Assembly (NCBI GenBank): GCA_009801085.1 | Contig: VNWV01000001.1 | Location: forward strand, 3,968,001-4,032,000 | DNA from: Lasiodiplodia sp. COLG20 | Lineage: Eukaryota > Ascomycota > Dothideomycetes > Botryosphaeriales > Botryosphaeriaceae | Direction of reading: 5' to 3' | DNA length: 64,000 bases | Part shown: piece by piece, positions 32,175-43,581 of the stretch | Position numbering within the stretch: the first letter of the stretch is position 1 | Layout: every line of letters begins with the position of its first letter | Position numbers and translations under genes: made by a program | The notes under the pieces: generated by a model | Seen by the model: the letters and a program-made list of their open reading frames with translations, nothing else | Told to the model about the DNA's origin: nothing | Database searches by the model: none

Positions 32175-34541
32175 ATGCAGAGCGGAACAGATCCGCAGGA
32201 TAGAGGCCCCCCGGCCTCAGCCTCGAATCAAAATGCGCAACGGCCAACGAGAATCCGATCACGAATCGGCGCGGCGTGCATCCGATGTCAGAGACGGAAG
32301 ATCCGTGTAAGTCCTTTTTCCGGCAAATCCCCACACATCGATCAAGGATTACCTATCAAGTTTGATACACAGGTCATAATGACGAAAGGCTTCTAGTGCG
32401 ATACTCGGCTGCCCGCGTGTGGCGCGTGTCAGAAAGTAGGGGCGCAATGTGTAGGCGGGGGTACGGCACGTGAAATCCCACGAAGGTGAATTTTTGATCG
32501 CATTTTCGGAGGAGGAAAATATTGACGGTGCGGCCATCAGTTACGTGAACGAATTGGAGGCCCGGATAGAGTGGCTCGAGTCCATCATTCGAGAGAACCT
32601 CCCAAGCATCGACTTGAGTGCCGGGCCAGACTCGCGATCCAATACTTTACGTGGTATGTTCCCAACAGACAATCACAATGAATCCTCCTCATTCCTGCCA
32701 GATAAAGATCCTCTCCAAGAAGATGCATCTCTTCGCAAGATCACGGACCAGATCGGGCTGGTTTCGATAGCCGCAGGCGCGGATCTCCGTTACCTGGGCC
32801 CGTCCAGCGGCTTGTTCTTCACGAGATTCGTCCTGACCGGCCTTGGAAGAAGGATCCAGATAGAAAGGCCATCCACTCCGGATCCCGCGGCAGACGATAG
32901 CCTCTCCATTCCTCCTGATCTGCTCCTCGTCCAGCCAAGAGAATTACCGCCTGATGAGAAACATGCGCGATGGCTGTCTCAGGCATATTTCGACAGCGTG
33001 CACCTGCAATTTCCTTTCCTGCATGAGAAGATCCACCTCCAAACCATCCAAACAATGTACGACGGCATCAACGTTGGACCGGTGCTGGAATTCCAGGTCT
33101 TCATGGTACTGGCAATAGGAGCTACCATCCTGTCGCGCAAGGCAAAGGTGATGCTGTCTGCTGAGGGTTACTACGCGTCTGCGATGGATCGTCTCGATAG
33201 CACAGTCCAGGCTACATCGCTCGGCGGGCTCCAGGGCATCTTACTTCTCCAGATGTATACCCTCAACAATCCGTCATCTGGATTGAGCCTATGGCCTCTT
33301 CACTACCATGGCCTGGCATTAACAATCGAGCTTGGCTTGCAGCGAGAAGTCCCAGATGATAAGTTCACTCCTTTTGAGAAACAAATGCGAACACGGACAT
33401 TCTGGAGTATCTATACAATCGACCGCCTCCTGAGCACTCTAATGGGCAGACCGATAGGTGTCATGGATGAGCAGTGCGAACTCAGAGTATGCCCACTATC
33501 CCTGAACATCGTTGCAGCTGAAGCTTACATGTTTAGTTACCGCTCGATGTCAACGACAGCGACCTCCACCAACAGCCACACCAGCAGGCCGGTACTCTGA
33601 CCAACATGACGACCGCAATCCACCTCTTCAAGCTCACCCGGCTCATCTCCGAAACCAAATGTGTCCTGTACTGCGTCGACCGACAGTATCCACCGTACAC
33701 CCAACCCGCCATCACCGACGTAGAAAGGTGGAAAGAAAACATGCTCGTCCGGCTGGGAAAATGGAAGACCGACATTCCTCGCCATCCCGAAGGGAGCCCG
33801 CAATACCACATGAATCTTCTCTGCGAAATCAAATACCACGAACTCGTCATGCTCGTCCTACGGCCGAGCCCGCTTTTCCAGCATCCTGATAAAGCTTCTA
33901 TTCGCGAATGCTTTGCCAGCGCGCTAGAGTGCAGCAAGCTCTACCACCGGCTGTACACCGCGAAGGCGCTGCATTTCGGTTGGAGCAGCACTCACTCCCT
34001 TTTCGTGTGCGTCATGGTCATGTTTTACTGCGTCTGGACGCCGCAGGGGGTGGCTGATGAGGCAAATTTCGATTGCCTCATGCGTTCTTTGAAAGCGTCA
34101 TCTGACGTCCTGAGCGCGATGGGCGAGTATTGGCCAGAGGCAGCTCGGAGCCGGGGTATCTTGGATCGTATCTCGATGGCAACGATGCGGCGGTTTACCG
34201 ATAAGATTAACGCGACGCGGAGCAATATAACAACCGTGACTTCTCAAGCAGATGCGGATCTCTTGTCTGATTTGATTCAAGGGCACCCGGCTGATTGGGT
34301 GAACTTGGGTATGGCGCCGAATCTCCTCCCATCGACTCAGCTTGGGAATGGAAGCACAAGAGATGATTTTGCGTCCACTGGCTACTACGGAACACAAGAT
34401 GACTCGTTCACGTCTGCTGACGTTCTCTCCTATTTCCTAGGGCCTGGAGAAGAGGCGGAAATGGGTGGTTCTGGGCTCAATGATGGCTATCAACCTGATG
34501 CAGATGACGTTATACGGGATCTTCTCAATAACGGCGTGTAG
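32175..34541 (+). CDS. Zn2Cys6 fungal transcription factor, 4 exons
   Basis: Exons 32175-32306, 32397-32485, 32541-33486 and 33537-34541 give 723 residues. The zinc cluster is split by intron 1: exon 1 ends CIRCQRRKIR and exon 2 starts CDTRLPACGACQKVGAQC. After intron 2 comes the linker REIPRSYVNELEARIEWLES, a typical coiled-coil dimerisation segment. The fungal-specific middle domain includes FDSVHLQFPFLHEKIHLQTI, MRTRTFWSIYTIDRLLSTLM and, across intron 3, CELRLPLDVNDSDL. The C-terminus is acidic. The protein should be nuclear. The same intron placement, between K/R and CD of the zinc cluster, occurs in the 9498-11945 regulator. It follows the alcohol dehydrogenase gene in tandem. Confidence 0.93.
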
Positions 34542-35048
34542 AATTATTCAATTGCAGTCAGTTTTATTTGCCGTTCTGGTCCAGATGCTTTTGTTCACGT
34601 ATGTATCGTGAATTCATGTCTGGATTGATGATTCAGCCGCCCATCCTTCGTCGCAAGCTAGCCGTGCAGCAGTGAGGGCTCCAAGAAATTCAAAATCCAA
34701 GTTAACTACATCGAGCATTGGTGGGACCCATCGACGGGTTTTCCGCGTGGTGAGCGGGACACCCGCCCCAAGAACGGAACATCCGCCTACCCTGTCGTTT
34801 TCTAGGCTTTTGATTGGCGCAACAGGGATAGGGTCCACGGGTAGCCCGCTCGACGCGCCCGCTTGTAGATCGCTAGTTAGATATGACATAGCGCCGTTGT
34901 CGAAGGGCGCATTAACGATCAGTAAACATCGTCTTTGCGACGTCAGAAGTTGTAGCAAAAGGTGTCCTGAGTCTCATTTCAAGCTTGGTATCCGCATTGC
35001 ACTGGTCAGCCATTGACTTTCACACTACCATATCCGCTGCGCTTGAAG
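34542..35048. other. Intergenic region
   Basis: No gene or distinctive element recognised. Confidence 0.5.
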
Positions 35049-35651
35049 ATGCCTCTCTACGTAGTTCGTCACAATTCCCCATCTCCTCTCCACAGCGTGA
35101 CGCTCTCGCTGCCGCCATCACAAAGATCCACTCGACGCTCTTTACCACGCCGTCATTCTTCGTCAGCGTCCAGTTCGAAGACATCTCCTCCACGCCCTAC
35201 TATGTTGGTGGCAAACCAGTAAGCTGCCTTTGACCCCGTGCGCGAACGTCCTCTACATCCGAGTAACACTATCTCACAGAAAAACGTCAACGCCATCAAC
35301 GCACACGTCCGTGCGGGACCCTCGCGCCCCCGCTCCTCTTACGATCAGCTCTGCCGAGAACTCCGCTCCGCGTGGGAGACAATCTTCTCCGCAGACGACG
35401 CCCGCCTGGATCTGATATTCGTCATGGGCGCCATCGTCGCCGGCGACAAGAAGGGTTTTATGCTGCCCAAAGCGGGTCAGGACAAGGCATGGATGGTGGA
35501 GAATTTCCATGAATTCTCGAAGCGCGCAGAGGACGGTGACGAGCAAATGGGAGACTTGGTCAGGGAGTTGAAGGAAAGGGGGCTGCTGAACGTTGATGAT
35601 GATGATGAGGCCGCGGGGAAGAGCAAGACAGGGTTCGGCCACAGTGTGTAA
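35049..35651 (+). CDS. Tautomerase_3-like protein, frame broken near the start
   Basis: The ATG at 35049 opens MPLYVVRHN, the start of the fungal tautomerase-like family, whose N-terminal proline is the catalytic base once the methionine is removed. The downstream body is in another frame: SSPQRDALAAAITKIHSTLF, SVQFEDISSTPYYVGGKP, then after the intron 35219-35279, KNVNAINAHVRAG and LDLIFVMGAIVAGDKKGFML. One extra base in the C4 run at about 35076-35079 would join the two parts. The alternative is a 35-nt GT-AG intron, too short for a fungus and removing conserved residues. The protein would be about 175-180 residues. Either a sequencing error or a recent frameshift; the body is otherwise well preserved. 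Confidence 0.75.
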
Positions 35652-36612
35652 CGTCTCCTTTCAATTCGAGACAGCTGCATCGCAGACCGCAATGGCTAAT
35701 GTATGTGATAACCAGAGCTCGGTCGCTTGCTGCGCTCCTGGTACGACAAGGCGTTGATCGACCAGGTGAAGGCTATGGACCGCGTGCAGTACCTCCACGC
35801 ATCGACGGCTGGCTACGCGGCCTTTTGAGGATCAGCACGCGGCAAGGATGCGGCCAGCGAGCCCCTAGCTCTGCTGCGCATTTACCCGCGAAGTCGGCAA
35901 CGGGCTCGGGGGGTATGGTGAGGGATGGGCGAGCAAAGAATGGGGCTCGTCTCGACATGGGAGCAGGACGGGGCTTCAACTGCATTGTGGTGGGAATGGA
36001 AAGAATGCTGATGGTGTAGGAGTTGGATGAATGTTGCGAACGATGGTTGATCGAACGGGTAACGGTAGACGTCCTGTGAACGAAGAACGTGAGAATTATC
36101 AGCGCGATGGGTGTAACAGGTGATGCAACGTCGTTCTTCAGGTCGAAATGAATCGGACTAGAGCAGAGCTACGATGTATTTCAATCATAACCAGATAAAC
36201 CATGTTGTCTGCTGCGCTGGGTGAGATATCAGCTTAACAGAAATTTTGTAGACTTTCACTTTCCTGACCGTGCGTTAAAAAATGAAATCACTCCTCAGAC
36301 AGAAGCGCTAGAATGAAGGATACGATAATGAGAATCAATTCAGAAACGATATCAAGCAGCAGCCCTCATGTTAATACCTCATTCTTGCTCTTTTTCTTCG
36401 ACGCTCAAAATCATGAGCACTTTCCGGATTTCGCGCGTTGTTCTCAACATCTTTAGCACTTCCCGAACTTCGCGCGTTGCGCATGACTCTCAGCACGATA
36501 AGTTGCTTGCAATGTTCTCTCTGAATGGAAAGATATTGCTGGCCTGTCTACCGAATGCAACTACCGACACACCAGCCAACCATTACGTGAGGCATTTTGG
36601 AGGACTCTTCTG
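35652..36612. other. Intergenic region upstream of an orphan HET C-terminus
   Basis: An 81-codon frame (36368-36613) ends with TGA just before the ATG of the HET fragment. It has no family that I recognise and may be decayed HET-gene sequence. Two copies of a TTCGCGCGTTG-containing stretch lie about 40 bp apart near 36430-36480. Confidence 0.45.
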
Positions 36613-37073
36613 ATGGATGATGACCTACACACATCTGCGGGTTCAAATGAACAAAGATCCCGGATTCCGCTCACCAACGCCAGGCTCGATTGGTTCCCCT
36701 ATTTCCCCCCGTCGGACGAAGACAACTGTGAATTCTTTAAGGAAGCAAACGATAAGCAAAACGGCCCAACGAGTGGACGAAAGTTTTTCAAAACCAGCAA
36801 GGGCCTGATAGGCTTGGGTCCAGCTTTGGCCCAGAAGGGTGACTCAATCGTAGTGCTCTTCGGTGGGGAATTTCCGTTCGTAATGAGGAAGTTTGATGAA
36901 TGGCATCACCTAGTAGGTAAATGGTAAGTAAATGGGGTATGATAGACTAGACACTGAACTCAAGCTCACGCCTTCTTAGTTACGTGCATGGTATCATGGA
37001 CGGTGAGGTCGTTCGCCAACCACGAACTGAAGAATTCCGAGACCTGAAAGTCGAGAAATTCTTTCTCGCTTAG
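36613..37073 (+). pseudogene. Orphan C-terminal part of a HET-type protein
   Basis: Exons 36613-36923 and 36980-37073 join in frame to 134 residues. KTSKGLIGLGPALAQKGDSI, then VVLFGGEFPFVMRK and, across the intron, LVGKCYVHGIMDGEVV, is the typical C-terminal module of many fungal HET proteins. The HET domain itself is absent: nothing upstream for about 900 bp carries the SHVW or DxxCI motifs. The module and its intron are clean, so it could be a short expressed protein, but a 5'-truncated HET gene is more likely. This is a different HET subfamily from the 38900 and 21842 loci. Confidence 0.7.
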
Positions 37074-37653
37074 TGCGTTAGACAGGGACTGTTCTTGGCA
37101 GATTTCTAGATTAGACAGGTGGCAAACCTCATGGAGTTTAGAGTGGAAGCGACAGTGGAGGCGAAGCGCGGAGGGCTATCGGCTCTGCTTCTTCTGAATA
37201 TCAGTACCGGTGGTGGCTGAGCTATTACTACATATCTCTCGTGGTCATACTCTGTTCTCAAGCTACAGTCGAGCCGCATACGCGATGAATCGTATTGGGT
37301 GGGTCCAGACAAGCTCTTGCGGCTCTTCCAGCCGACCGATAGGATCCACCCGCGGCCGCATAAGCTCCAATACGACTAGCCTGACCCTCTTTGTCCCACG
37401 CTCGTAGCACCGCCAAGCTTCCTCAGCATTCGTTTGAAGCCGTAAACAGCTCAGCTTACGGTATACGACCAACGGCATCACCGAAACCTTGTGGCCGTGC
37501 CACCTCGCTTAAACTGTGGCGCCATCGCTAATACGAGATGGCGGCGTGACACGGTCTCGTTCAGGCTCGACCAGTGTTCTATATAGCGTCCATTTCTCGG
37601 CGGGATGGCCTCTCAGCTTCTGTTCAAGGATAATTCCCTAGGCCACACCCGCA
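37074..37653. other. Intergenic region
   Basis: No gene or distinctive element recognised. Confidence 0.5.
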
Positions 37654-38704
37654 ATGGACTTTGCGGTCCAAGATGGAGTTTTCTACGAATCGAATTGGAA
37701 ATGCTTCGCCATGCTGTCGTCGCCTTTGGCGCAGGCCATGATTTCGCTCGACTGCATTGAAGCTGTCGGTTTTTTCATGATTGGTATCTGGTGGCTGGTG
37801 TCGCAACGAAAGATCGAGCGCAAATTCCGAGTCGTCCGATGGCACAACTTCGGCCTGACAGTTTCCTTCTGGCTATTGTAAGATCCCCCTGGGAATTTGC
37901 CGTCCAGTCTTCCCACAGCTAACCTGACCAAGCTATGCGACGTTCCGCTTCGCCGTCTTCTTGGTCCTCTGGTGTCCTTTTATTGATACAGCGGCCGACG
38001 ACTTCAAACTGGCAATCGCACAAGCAATTTTCCACTGGATCTCCGTATCGCTCCTGCTATCCACTGTATTAAGGCCCATCTGCCAGGGGCTGGACCGCCT
38101 GCAGAATTCTCCTTCTCCACTTTGGAACCGGGCTACGAAGCTTTTCATGACTCTTTTCACGATATTTGTTATCATATACTTGGCCATGATGATTGTGGAC
38201 ATCAAAAACATCCTTAAGCAACCTACCATCGAGCAAGACGACGACGCAGTTTCGCGCTTTTGGTATGTCAAATTGCTCAAGGACCTCTTACGCCCCAAAT
38301 ACATAGTGGCGTCCAAAGGTCTGGAGACTACCTGGCTCATCCTTGCGCTCGGCGGCATAACGAAGATGATCTTCGCTGTCAGCCGTTGTAGCCAGGCTTC
38401 TCCTTTCCTGAAGGCTTGGACCTTCGCCCTCGCCTTTTCCCTCTTCGGATACGGCGTCATCAGGACGTTCCTGGCTTTCTGGGACGGGTCGGAAGTCATG
38501 TTCCTCTTCTACAGCCAAGCATATCTCGCCAAACACGCTCCCATCCTGGTTCTCCCCGTCTTCTTTTCCTTGCTGGCTTTGTTGTCGATGCTTCAGGTCG
38601 CAACAAGGTTGGGAATGTTCCTCGCCGCCAACGCGAGCTTGTATGAGACTGCGGCCAAGCCGAATCAGGCGTCCGAATCGAAGAATGAGGACTCCATTGT
38701 CTGA
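37654..38704 (+). CDS. Multi-pass membrane protein of unknown function, 2 exons
   Basis: Exons 37654-37877 and 37933-38704 give 331 residues; the 55-nt intron starts GTAAGA and ends ACCAAG, with a CTAAC branch-like motif. Seven to eight hydrophobic segments are visible, for example VGFFMIGIWWLV, LFMTLFTIFVIIYLAMMIV, FALAFSLFGYGVIRTFLAF and ILVLPVFFSLLALL. A charged loop (IKNILKQPTIEQDDD) separates the halves. The C-terminal tail is hydrophilic. The topology resembles small fungal seven-helix proteins, but I do not recognise a family motif. It is convergent with the intact HET gene, 195 bp apart. Confidence 0.72.
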
Positions 38705-38899
38705 AGCATGCTTTTCTGGGCAACCCTCTACGGATCTCTGGGAATGGATAATTGAATAATGACTGGAATGGTTGAGTGACTGTGCGTTATATACATACAT
38801 AATATGGCCTTTTAAAAAATAGAATTGAGGTGTTCCGTAGGAGCCCTGCCTTGCTCTGACACCTCCCACTGTATCTTCTCCTTGTGATGAGTGTGGATC

Positions 38900-41200
38900 T
38901 CAGTCAACTACCCACCATTGAAATGGAACTTGAACCCCTTGGAAACTAGCATTCCCAGCCAGACCTATCCATGACCCCTTCTCTTCCTCGTTGCTGGTAA
39001 TCTCCACGATGCTTCCCCATTTACACAAAAGTTTCCCGTCACCTGTCTCTCCCATGACCTTCACCAGAAGCCCAACACTGCTGTATTTAGTATCCGTCAA
39101 GAGAACTGCAAAGGTTTCTGTCTCGGAGTTGGATTCCTCAAGCATCCAAGGAACATGAGAGCCTGAGTCCATCGCTTCCACCGCGTATGTCCCGTGATTC
39201 TGTGTCGCGATCGAGAAAAGCAGCGGAGCAGTCACGGTAGGGTCACGTCGGAACTGGATTCCGGAGAGGAATACACCAAGGCCGAGGTTGTCGGGATGAA
39301 TGAATGGCTGGGGAACAGGACAGGTGCCGCTGGAGGTCGGCCCATCACTTGGAGTGTATTCCTTGGGCATGACGATCCGGAGATGCTCGCGAAGCCCGAA
39401 CGGACTCAAGAACATTTTCGGTGCCCACCTGTAGCCCTTTTGCTCGAGGTGCGGGCCGTATGCAAACAGTATCTCTGGCGGGATGGCGGGAAGCAACGAG
39501 AGGAGGACAGGCATTCTATCGTTCACCGGAGCTTTAACCAAATCAGTAGCATCGAGTCCGAGGAACGTCGCAAAGCAGACCGTCTCGTCGCCTTTCCGTG
39601 TGGTATTCCGGTTCGAGGCTGCCGTGGCCATGCGTACGAACGCCCTCGCGGGTTTCCTCGAAATGCAGAAGCTGGCCAGGTTGTCCCAGACGAGGTCGCA
39701 GTACCGCTCCCAGCACAGCCGAAGCAGCTGCAGCTCTATTAAAGATGTAGGTGCGGTAGGAGATTCGAAAATTTCCTCTTCGGAATGGAACAGGTGGCAT
39801 GCACCGTTCACGGGGAGGTAAACTTGTGAGGCCAAAGCGGCTTCTTCGTAGGTCCACATGCGGCCCCGCCAGCTCGAGCAAAGGGCTCGAGTCAAGACTT
39901 GCACTGGTTTCGCGTCTGAGGGAAGCGTCTGGATGTCTGGATCAATGACGATGGTTCCAGAAGCCTTACGGTAGATTTTGTTCATGCTCTGGATCGAGTA
40001 GTGTCGTAAGGCTATGTGCTCCTTTTGAACTGGGATGCAGAGTGTGTCGAGCCAAAATGCCACGGTGCCGAGATCTCGGGCGGTTGTATCGAAGCTCTTG
40101 GCGATGGTGACTTGGTCTCCTTCCAAGGACTGGAGCATCCGGTCCAGTCTCTCTAGTTGACATTGATAGAGCGCATTGCTCGACTCATTGCCGAGGCCGT
40201 CTGACCAGACATGGCTAAAAGCGAAGTACGGAGCACCAAAATCGTCAAAACTGGAGTGGTCAAGATCCAGACCGTCAACGAGCAGCTCCATGGGATGGAC
40301 AGAGCTGTCTGACCGCTTGATAGTGACTACTGGGATCAATCCTTCTCGTAATATTTCAACAAGTTGGTCTATCGGTACCGAGAGCTGTGTGCACTGGCAG
40401 CCTGGGATGACGTGCTGTTGTTTAAAGTCGGGGCCCATTTGGCTTTTCTTGCATCCACCCGGATCGTAACGGGCGCACTCCGAATGGTCTAGTCGAGTTC
40501 TCGTACTACCCACGGCCAAGGCATATGCTTGAAGCTGAAGTGGGAGTTTGGACTGCATGTATTCTACTGTTGTATTGCACCATCCGGACAAGAGAAGGTG
40601 CCTTCGGAGATATGTATCATGGAAGAGATTGTCTTTGAAGGGTTGGATCTTGAGCACCTCCACAGTAGCCCCATACAGTGCCTCCAGCAATAGCATCTGT
40701 GCGAACAGTGTTTGTCTCAGGGGCTCCGACTTTGAGGGCTGTGCTTCGTAGAATAATACGAAATTGAGGGTGTTGTTGACCGTTCTTGCCTTCATCAGGT
40801 AACTCTCCAGTAGATCTCCCCGTGTTTCAATTTCATCTTCCGTCATTAATCCTTCAATCTTCTGTCTCCACTCTTCGAGATACCTATCCAAAATCTTGGT
40901 CGTAATGAATTTGTTCCCTGCTTCATCTGTCCGGATGAAATCCTTCGGTAAACACTTATCTCCGAGAAAGGCAGAAAGAAGTCCGAAAAAGAGCCAACTC
41001 TGGAGAAATGCAGCCATCTCTTCGAGGCTTCTGCCATTCATGTCAAACCCACTCTCCTCGGGCTCAGCGTATTCCCAGGAGGATACATCCCACCCCTGAC
41101 GTTCCGGAAAAGTGAAGAAGTCGCCACCATCGAATTCGGAGCCCAGGTACGGTATTGACACGGGCGCGACATCGTCTCCGTTGAACAACAGGTGCTCCAT
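38900..41200 (-). CDS. Heterokaryon incompatibility (HET) domain protein, intact
   Basis: Single exon, 766 residues. The N-terminal ~320 residues form a helical region shared with the broken copy at 21842-24146 (LQSWLFFGLLSAFLGD). The HET domain starts near residue 325: FAFSHVWSDGLG at 326-337, FWLDTLCIP at 382-390, SIQSMNKIYRKAS near 402-414 and SSWRGRMWTYEEAAL near 442-456. A strand-rich C-terminal part follows (RWAPKMFLSPFGLREHL). HET domains are related to TIR domains and cause growth arrest or cell death when activated by allelic or non-allelic mismatch. The partner of this one is unknown. The frame is open throughout, unlike its paralogue about 15 kb away. Confidence 0.9.
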   Translation of the reverse strand: MEHLLFNGDDVAPVSIPYLGSEFDGGDFFTFPERQGWDVSSWEYAEPEESGFDMNGRSLEEMAAFLQSWLFFGLLSAFLGDKCLPKDFIRTDEAGNKFITTKILDRYLEEWRQKIEGLMTEDEIETRGDLLESYLMKARTVNNTLNFVLFYEAQPSKSEPLRQTLFAQMLLLEALYGATVEVLKIQPFKDNLFHDTYLRRHLLLSGWCNTTVEYMQSKLPLQLQAYALAVGSTRTRLDHSECARYDPGGCKKSQMGPDFKQQHVIPGCQCTQLSVPIDQLVEILREGLIPVVTIKRSDSSVHPMELLVDGLDLDHSSFDDFGAPYFAFSHVWSDGLGNESSNALYQCQLERLDRMLQSLEGDQVTIAKSFDTTARDLGTVAFWLDTLCIPVQKEHIALRHYSIQSMNKIYRKASGTIVIDPDIQTLPSDAKPVQVLTRALCSSWRGRMWTYEEAALASQVYLPVNGACHLFHSEEEIFESPTAPTSLIELQLLRLCWERYCDLVWDNLASFCISRKPARAFVRMATAASNRNTTRKGDETVCFATFLGLDATDLVKAPVNDRMPVLLSLLPAIPPEILFAYGPHLEQKGYRWAPKMFLSPFGLREHLRIVMPKEYTPSDGPTSSGTCPVPQPFIHPDNLGLGVFLSGIQFRRDPTVTAPLLFSIATQNHGTYAVEAMDSGSHVPWMLEESNSETETFAVLLTDTKYSSVGLLVKVMGETGDGKLLCKWGSIVEITSNEEEKGSWIGLAGNASFQGVQVPFQWWVVD

Positions 41201-41816
41201 GGCCGTGTGGTGCTCGGACGAGTCCTTAATATGGTATGTGAGGTTGTAGATCGCAGGCGGTGTTCGAGAAATATCCCGGATATGAGTACGAGGCTGGCAC
41301 TAAATATATTCTACCGCCCGCAAATCTGTGGGGATACCCCACCTCGCTAACGGTTCGACCCGGCGCTGTGGTTCGAAACACGATCCTTATTGGTAAAGAA
41401 TCCTGAGGGATTCATGTCGTACGTGGCTATAGGCCCACACTTGTTGGTGTTTCGTGGGGGCCATCCCTTATGGGGGCCGGGGCTCAGGCGTTCCCGAATG
41501 CTCCTGGAACTCCTTTTTTGCTTCTGCGAGCAGTCTCACAGCTGGTCATTGAGCAATCATGAGGTATCCTCGTTCTTGAATTCTGAAGGAATACTAATGG
41601 ACTCCATGTTTGGACGTAAAAACTCGTGGTTAGTACGAAAGTCGCCACAGAGGTCGCCAAAGAGGTCTTGTTTATAATATCGCTTTTGGTTCTCGTTATG
41701 TAGTTAAAGACAACCTTAGAATGCATTTTAATATTAAAATCCATGATGAAAGTCTAAATAATACATGAAATCTCAACATGAATATATATCAGCTGAGATA
41801 CTTGTTCAAGAAAATC
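41201..41816. other. Intergenic region
   Basis: AT-rich toward 41680-41800. No gene or RNA recognised; GGTTCGACCC at 41351 resembles a tRNA T-arm but no cloverleaf fits around it. Confidence 0.5.
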
Positions 41817-43581
41817 TCAATCCCTCAAGATATCAAGCAGGAGAGCCTCCGAAGCCTGAATTGTAATATCCTGAACCGGCACGCCACCCTGCACGTCAAT
41901 CGTCACCGGCTGCGGGCCATCCGTGTACTCGGTGCCATCATTCTCCGCCGTCCACCGCTTGCCAGCCCAAGTAATGGTGCTGTTGTCAGTAGCGCCGTTC
42001 GGTGCCGTCAAGTACGACACCTTCACGCCCGTCACATCATCACCCAGATTCGTAATGTTAAGCGGCCTCTGCGGCCTACTCACACTCGTCGCATTCTCCC
42101 AAAAGTCCAAATCCAGCACCACAATCTTAGACAAGCTGCCGCCGTTGTACCCAGCGTACCCCACCACATCATCCAGACTCCACTCCGTAATCTGCAGGTC
42201 GCCCTCACCATTCACGAACTCCGCCGCCGCCACGAGCCCGTAGTAGTTGCCGTGCACGGCCTTGGGGTAGAGCGCGGTGGTGACGGGCTGCCAGGCAGAC
42301 ATGCGGAAGTTGGTGCCGAGCTGCATGGAGACGCGGGCGATGCCCATGGCCATGCCGTGCAGCAGGAAGTCGAGCGTCCACAGCGCGCCGCCCAGCGTGC
42401 TGTACAGGCGCCAGTTGGGGGTGCCGCTGCCGGTGGCGATGGCGGCGCCGACTTCGCCGAGGACGAAGTCGACGCCGGCGGTGCGGGCGAGCGCGATGTT
42501 GGCGCCGAATTTGTCTTGCATGATGGCGACGGTGGTGTTGTGGGTGAGGAGTTGGCCTGTGTGATGGGGTTAGATGTGGTGTGATGCTTTCGGATGTGGA
42601 GCTGTTTACTGACCTTTCAGATCCTGCGTGGCATCTGCTTGGTAGCTGGATTGCCCCTGTGTCAGCTCATGCTCCGCCGTTCAACCAAGGCATCGACCTA
42701 CTAGTGCTGCGAGATCGTCTTGACATATCCACCCTGATCAAGCTCGTCCCAAATGTTGGACCTGAGAATCGTATAAGATCAGCACTCAACCTCCAAGGAT
42801 TCCACTCCGCCAGCAGCACTCACAAATTCCACACCGAAACATCCGCCTTCGACGCGAGCGTATACGTCTGAAACCAATCCTTAGCCCCACTGTCGGCCAA
42901 CGCCCCCACCCCGGCGACCAGGTCCTCCGCGTACGCCGTCCACTCGGCAGCATAATCACTCGGCCCCCACGACGCGTTCCTGTCCGTTTCGCCCCCACAC
43001 CCGATGGTCGGGTAGTAGTTAGGCTCGTTCCCGATCTCGAATCCGTCGAGACGCGCGTCCACGGCATCTGCACCACCAAGCGCCTCCACGCACGCGTTCG
43101 CCAGCGCGACGCCGTTCGTCACGTTCTTGCGCGCCAGCGGAATCTGCACCGTGTACCTTACGTCCAGCGCCGGCGCGAGGTTCGCGAAGCCGCGCAGCCA
43201 CGGCGTGCCGAGGTCGAGCGGCGTGTGCAGGTCGCACGACGTGTCGCCCGTCGCCTTGACGGCCTGCGTCGTGAGGGACTCGTTGTAGTAGACGTTGTCC
43301 ATGGAGGTGCCGCCGACGCGGATGGGAATGGGCGCGCCGCCGCTGCGCGAGGAGAACTGCGTGAGGAGGTAGGTCGAGAAGGGGTTGGAGGCGTTGTTGT
43401 AGCCGGCGTAGTCGGTGAAGCTCTTCATCTCGATGCCGAAGCCGATGTAGTCTTTGTTGACGGGGACGGCATCGCTGGAGGCGGAGGGTTTCACGCGCCA
43501 GTTGATGGCTGAAGAGCTGTTTTGCGCTGCAGCTGCTGTGGCTGTGGAGCCTAGGAGGACGATTTGGTTGATGGGCCTCAT
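41817..43581 (-). CDS. Secreted GH79-like glycosidase (beta-glucuronidase type), 4 exons
   Basis: Exons on the minus strand are 43581-42824, 42761-42702, 42645-42614 and 42556-41817, giving 529 residues. The tiny 32-nt exon encodes YQADATQDLK and completes the conserved SQHYYQ motif. A signal peptide is visible (VLLGSTATAAAAQ). The acid/base glutamate is probably in GFEIGNEPNYY and the nucleophile in DFVLGEVGAA, the pattern of clan A glycosidases such as GH79. PIPIRVGGTSMDN is also typical. The last ~200 residues form the beta-sandwich C-terminal domain seen in fungal GH79 proteins. It should act outside the cell on glucuronic-acid-bearing glycans, but sugar specificity is not readable from sequence. 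Confidence 0.88.

Noticed and set aside
41345..41400. tRNA-like GGTTCGACCC segment
   Set aside because: No acceptor stem, D-arm or anticodon arm can be drawn around it.
42557..42823. Apparent frame breaks in the GH79-like gene
   Set aside because: Three short introns and a 32-nt exon join all parts in frame and complete the SQHYYQ motif.
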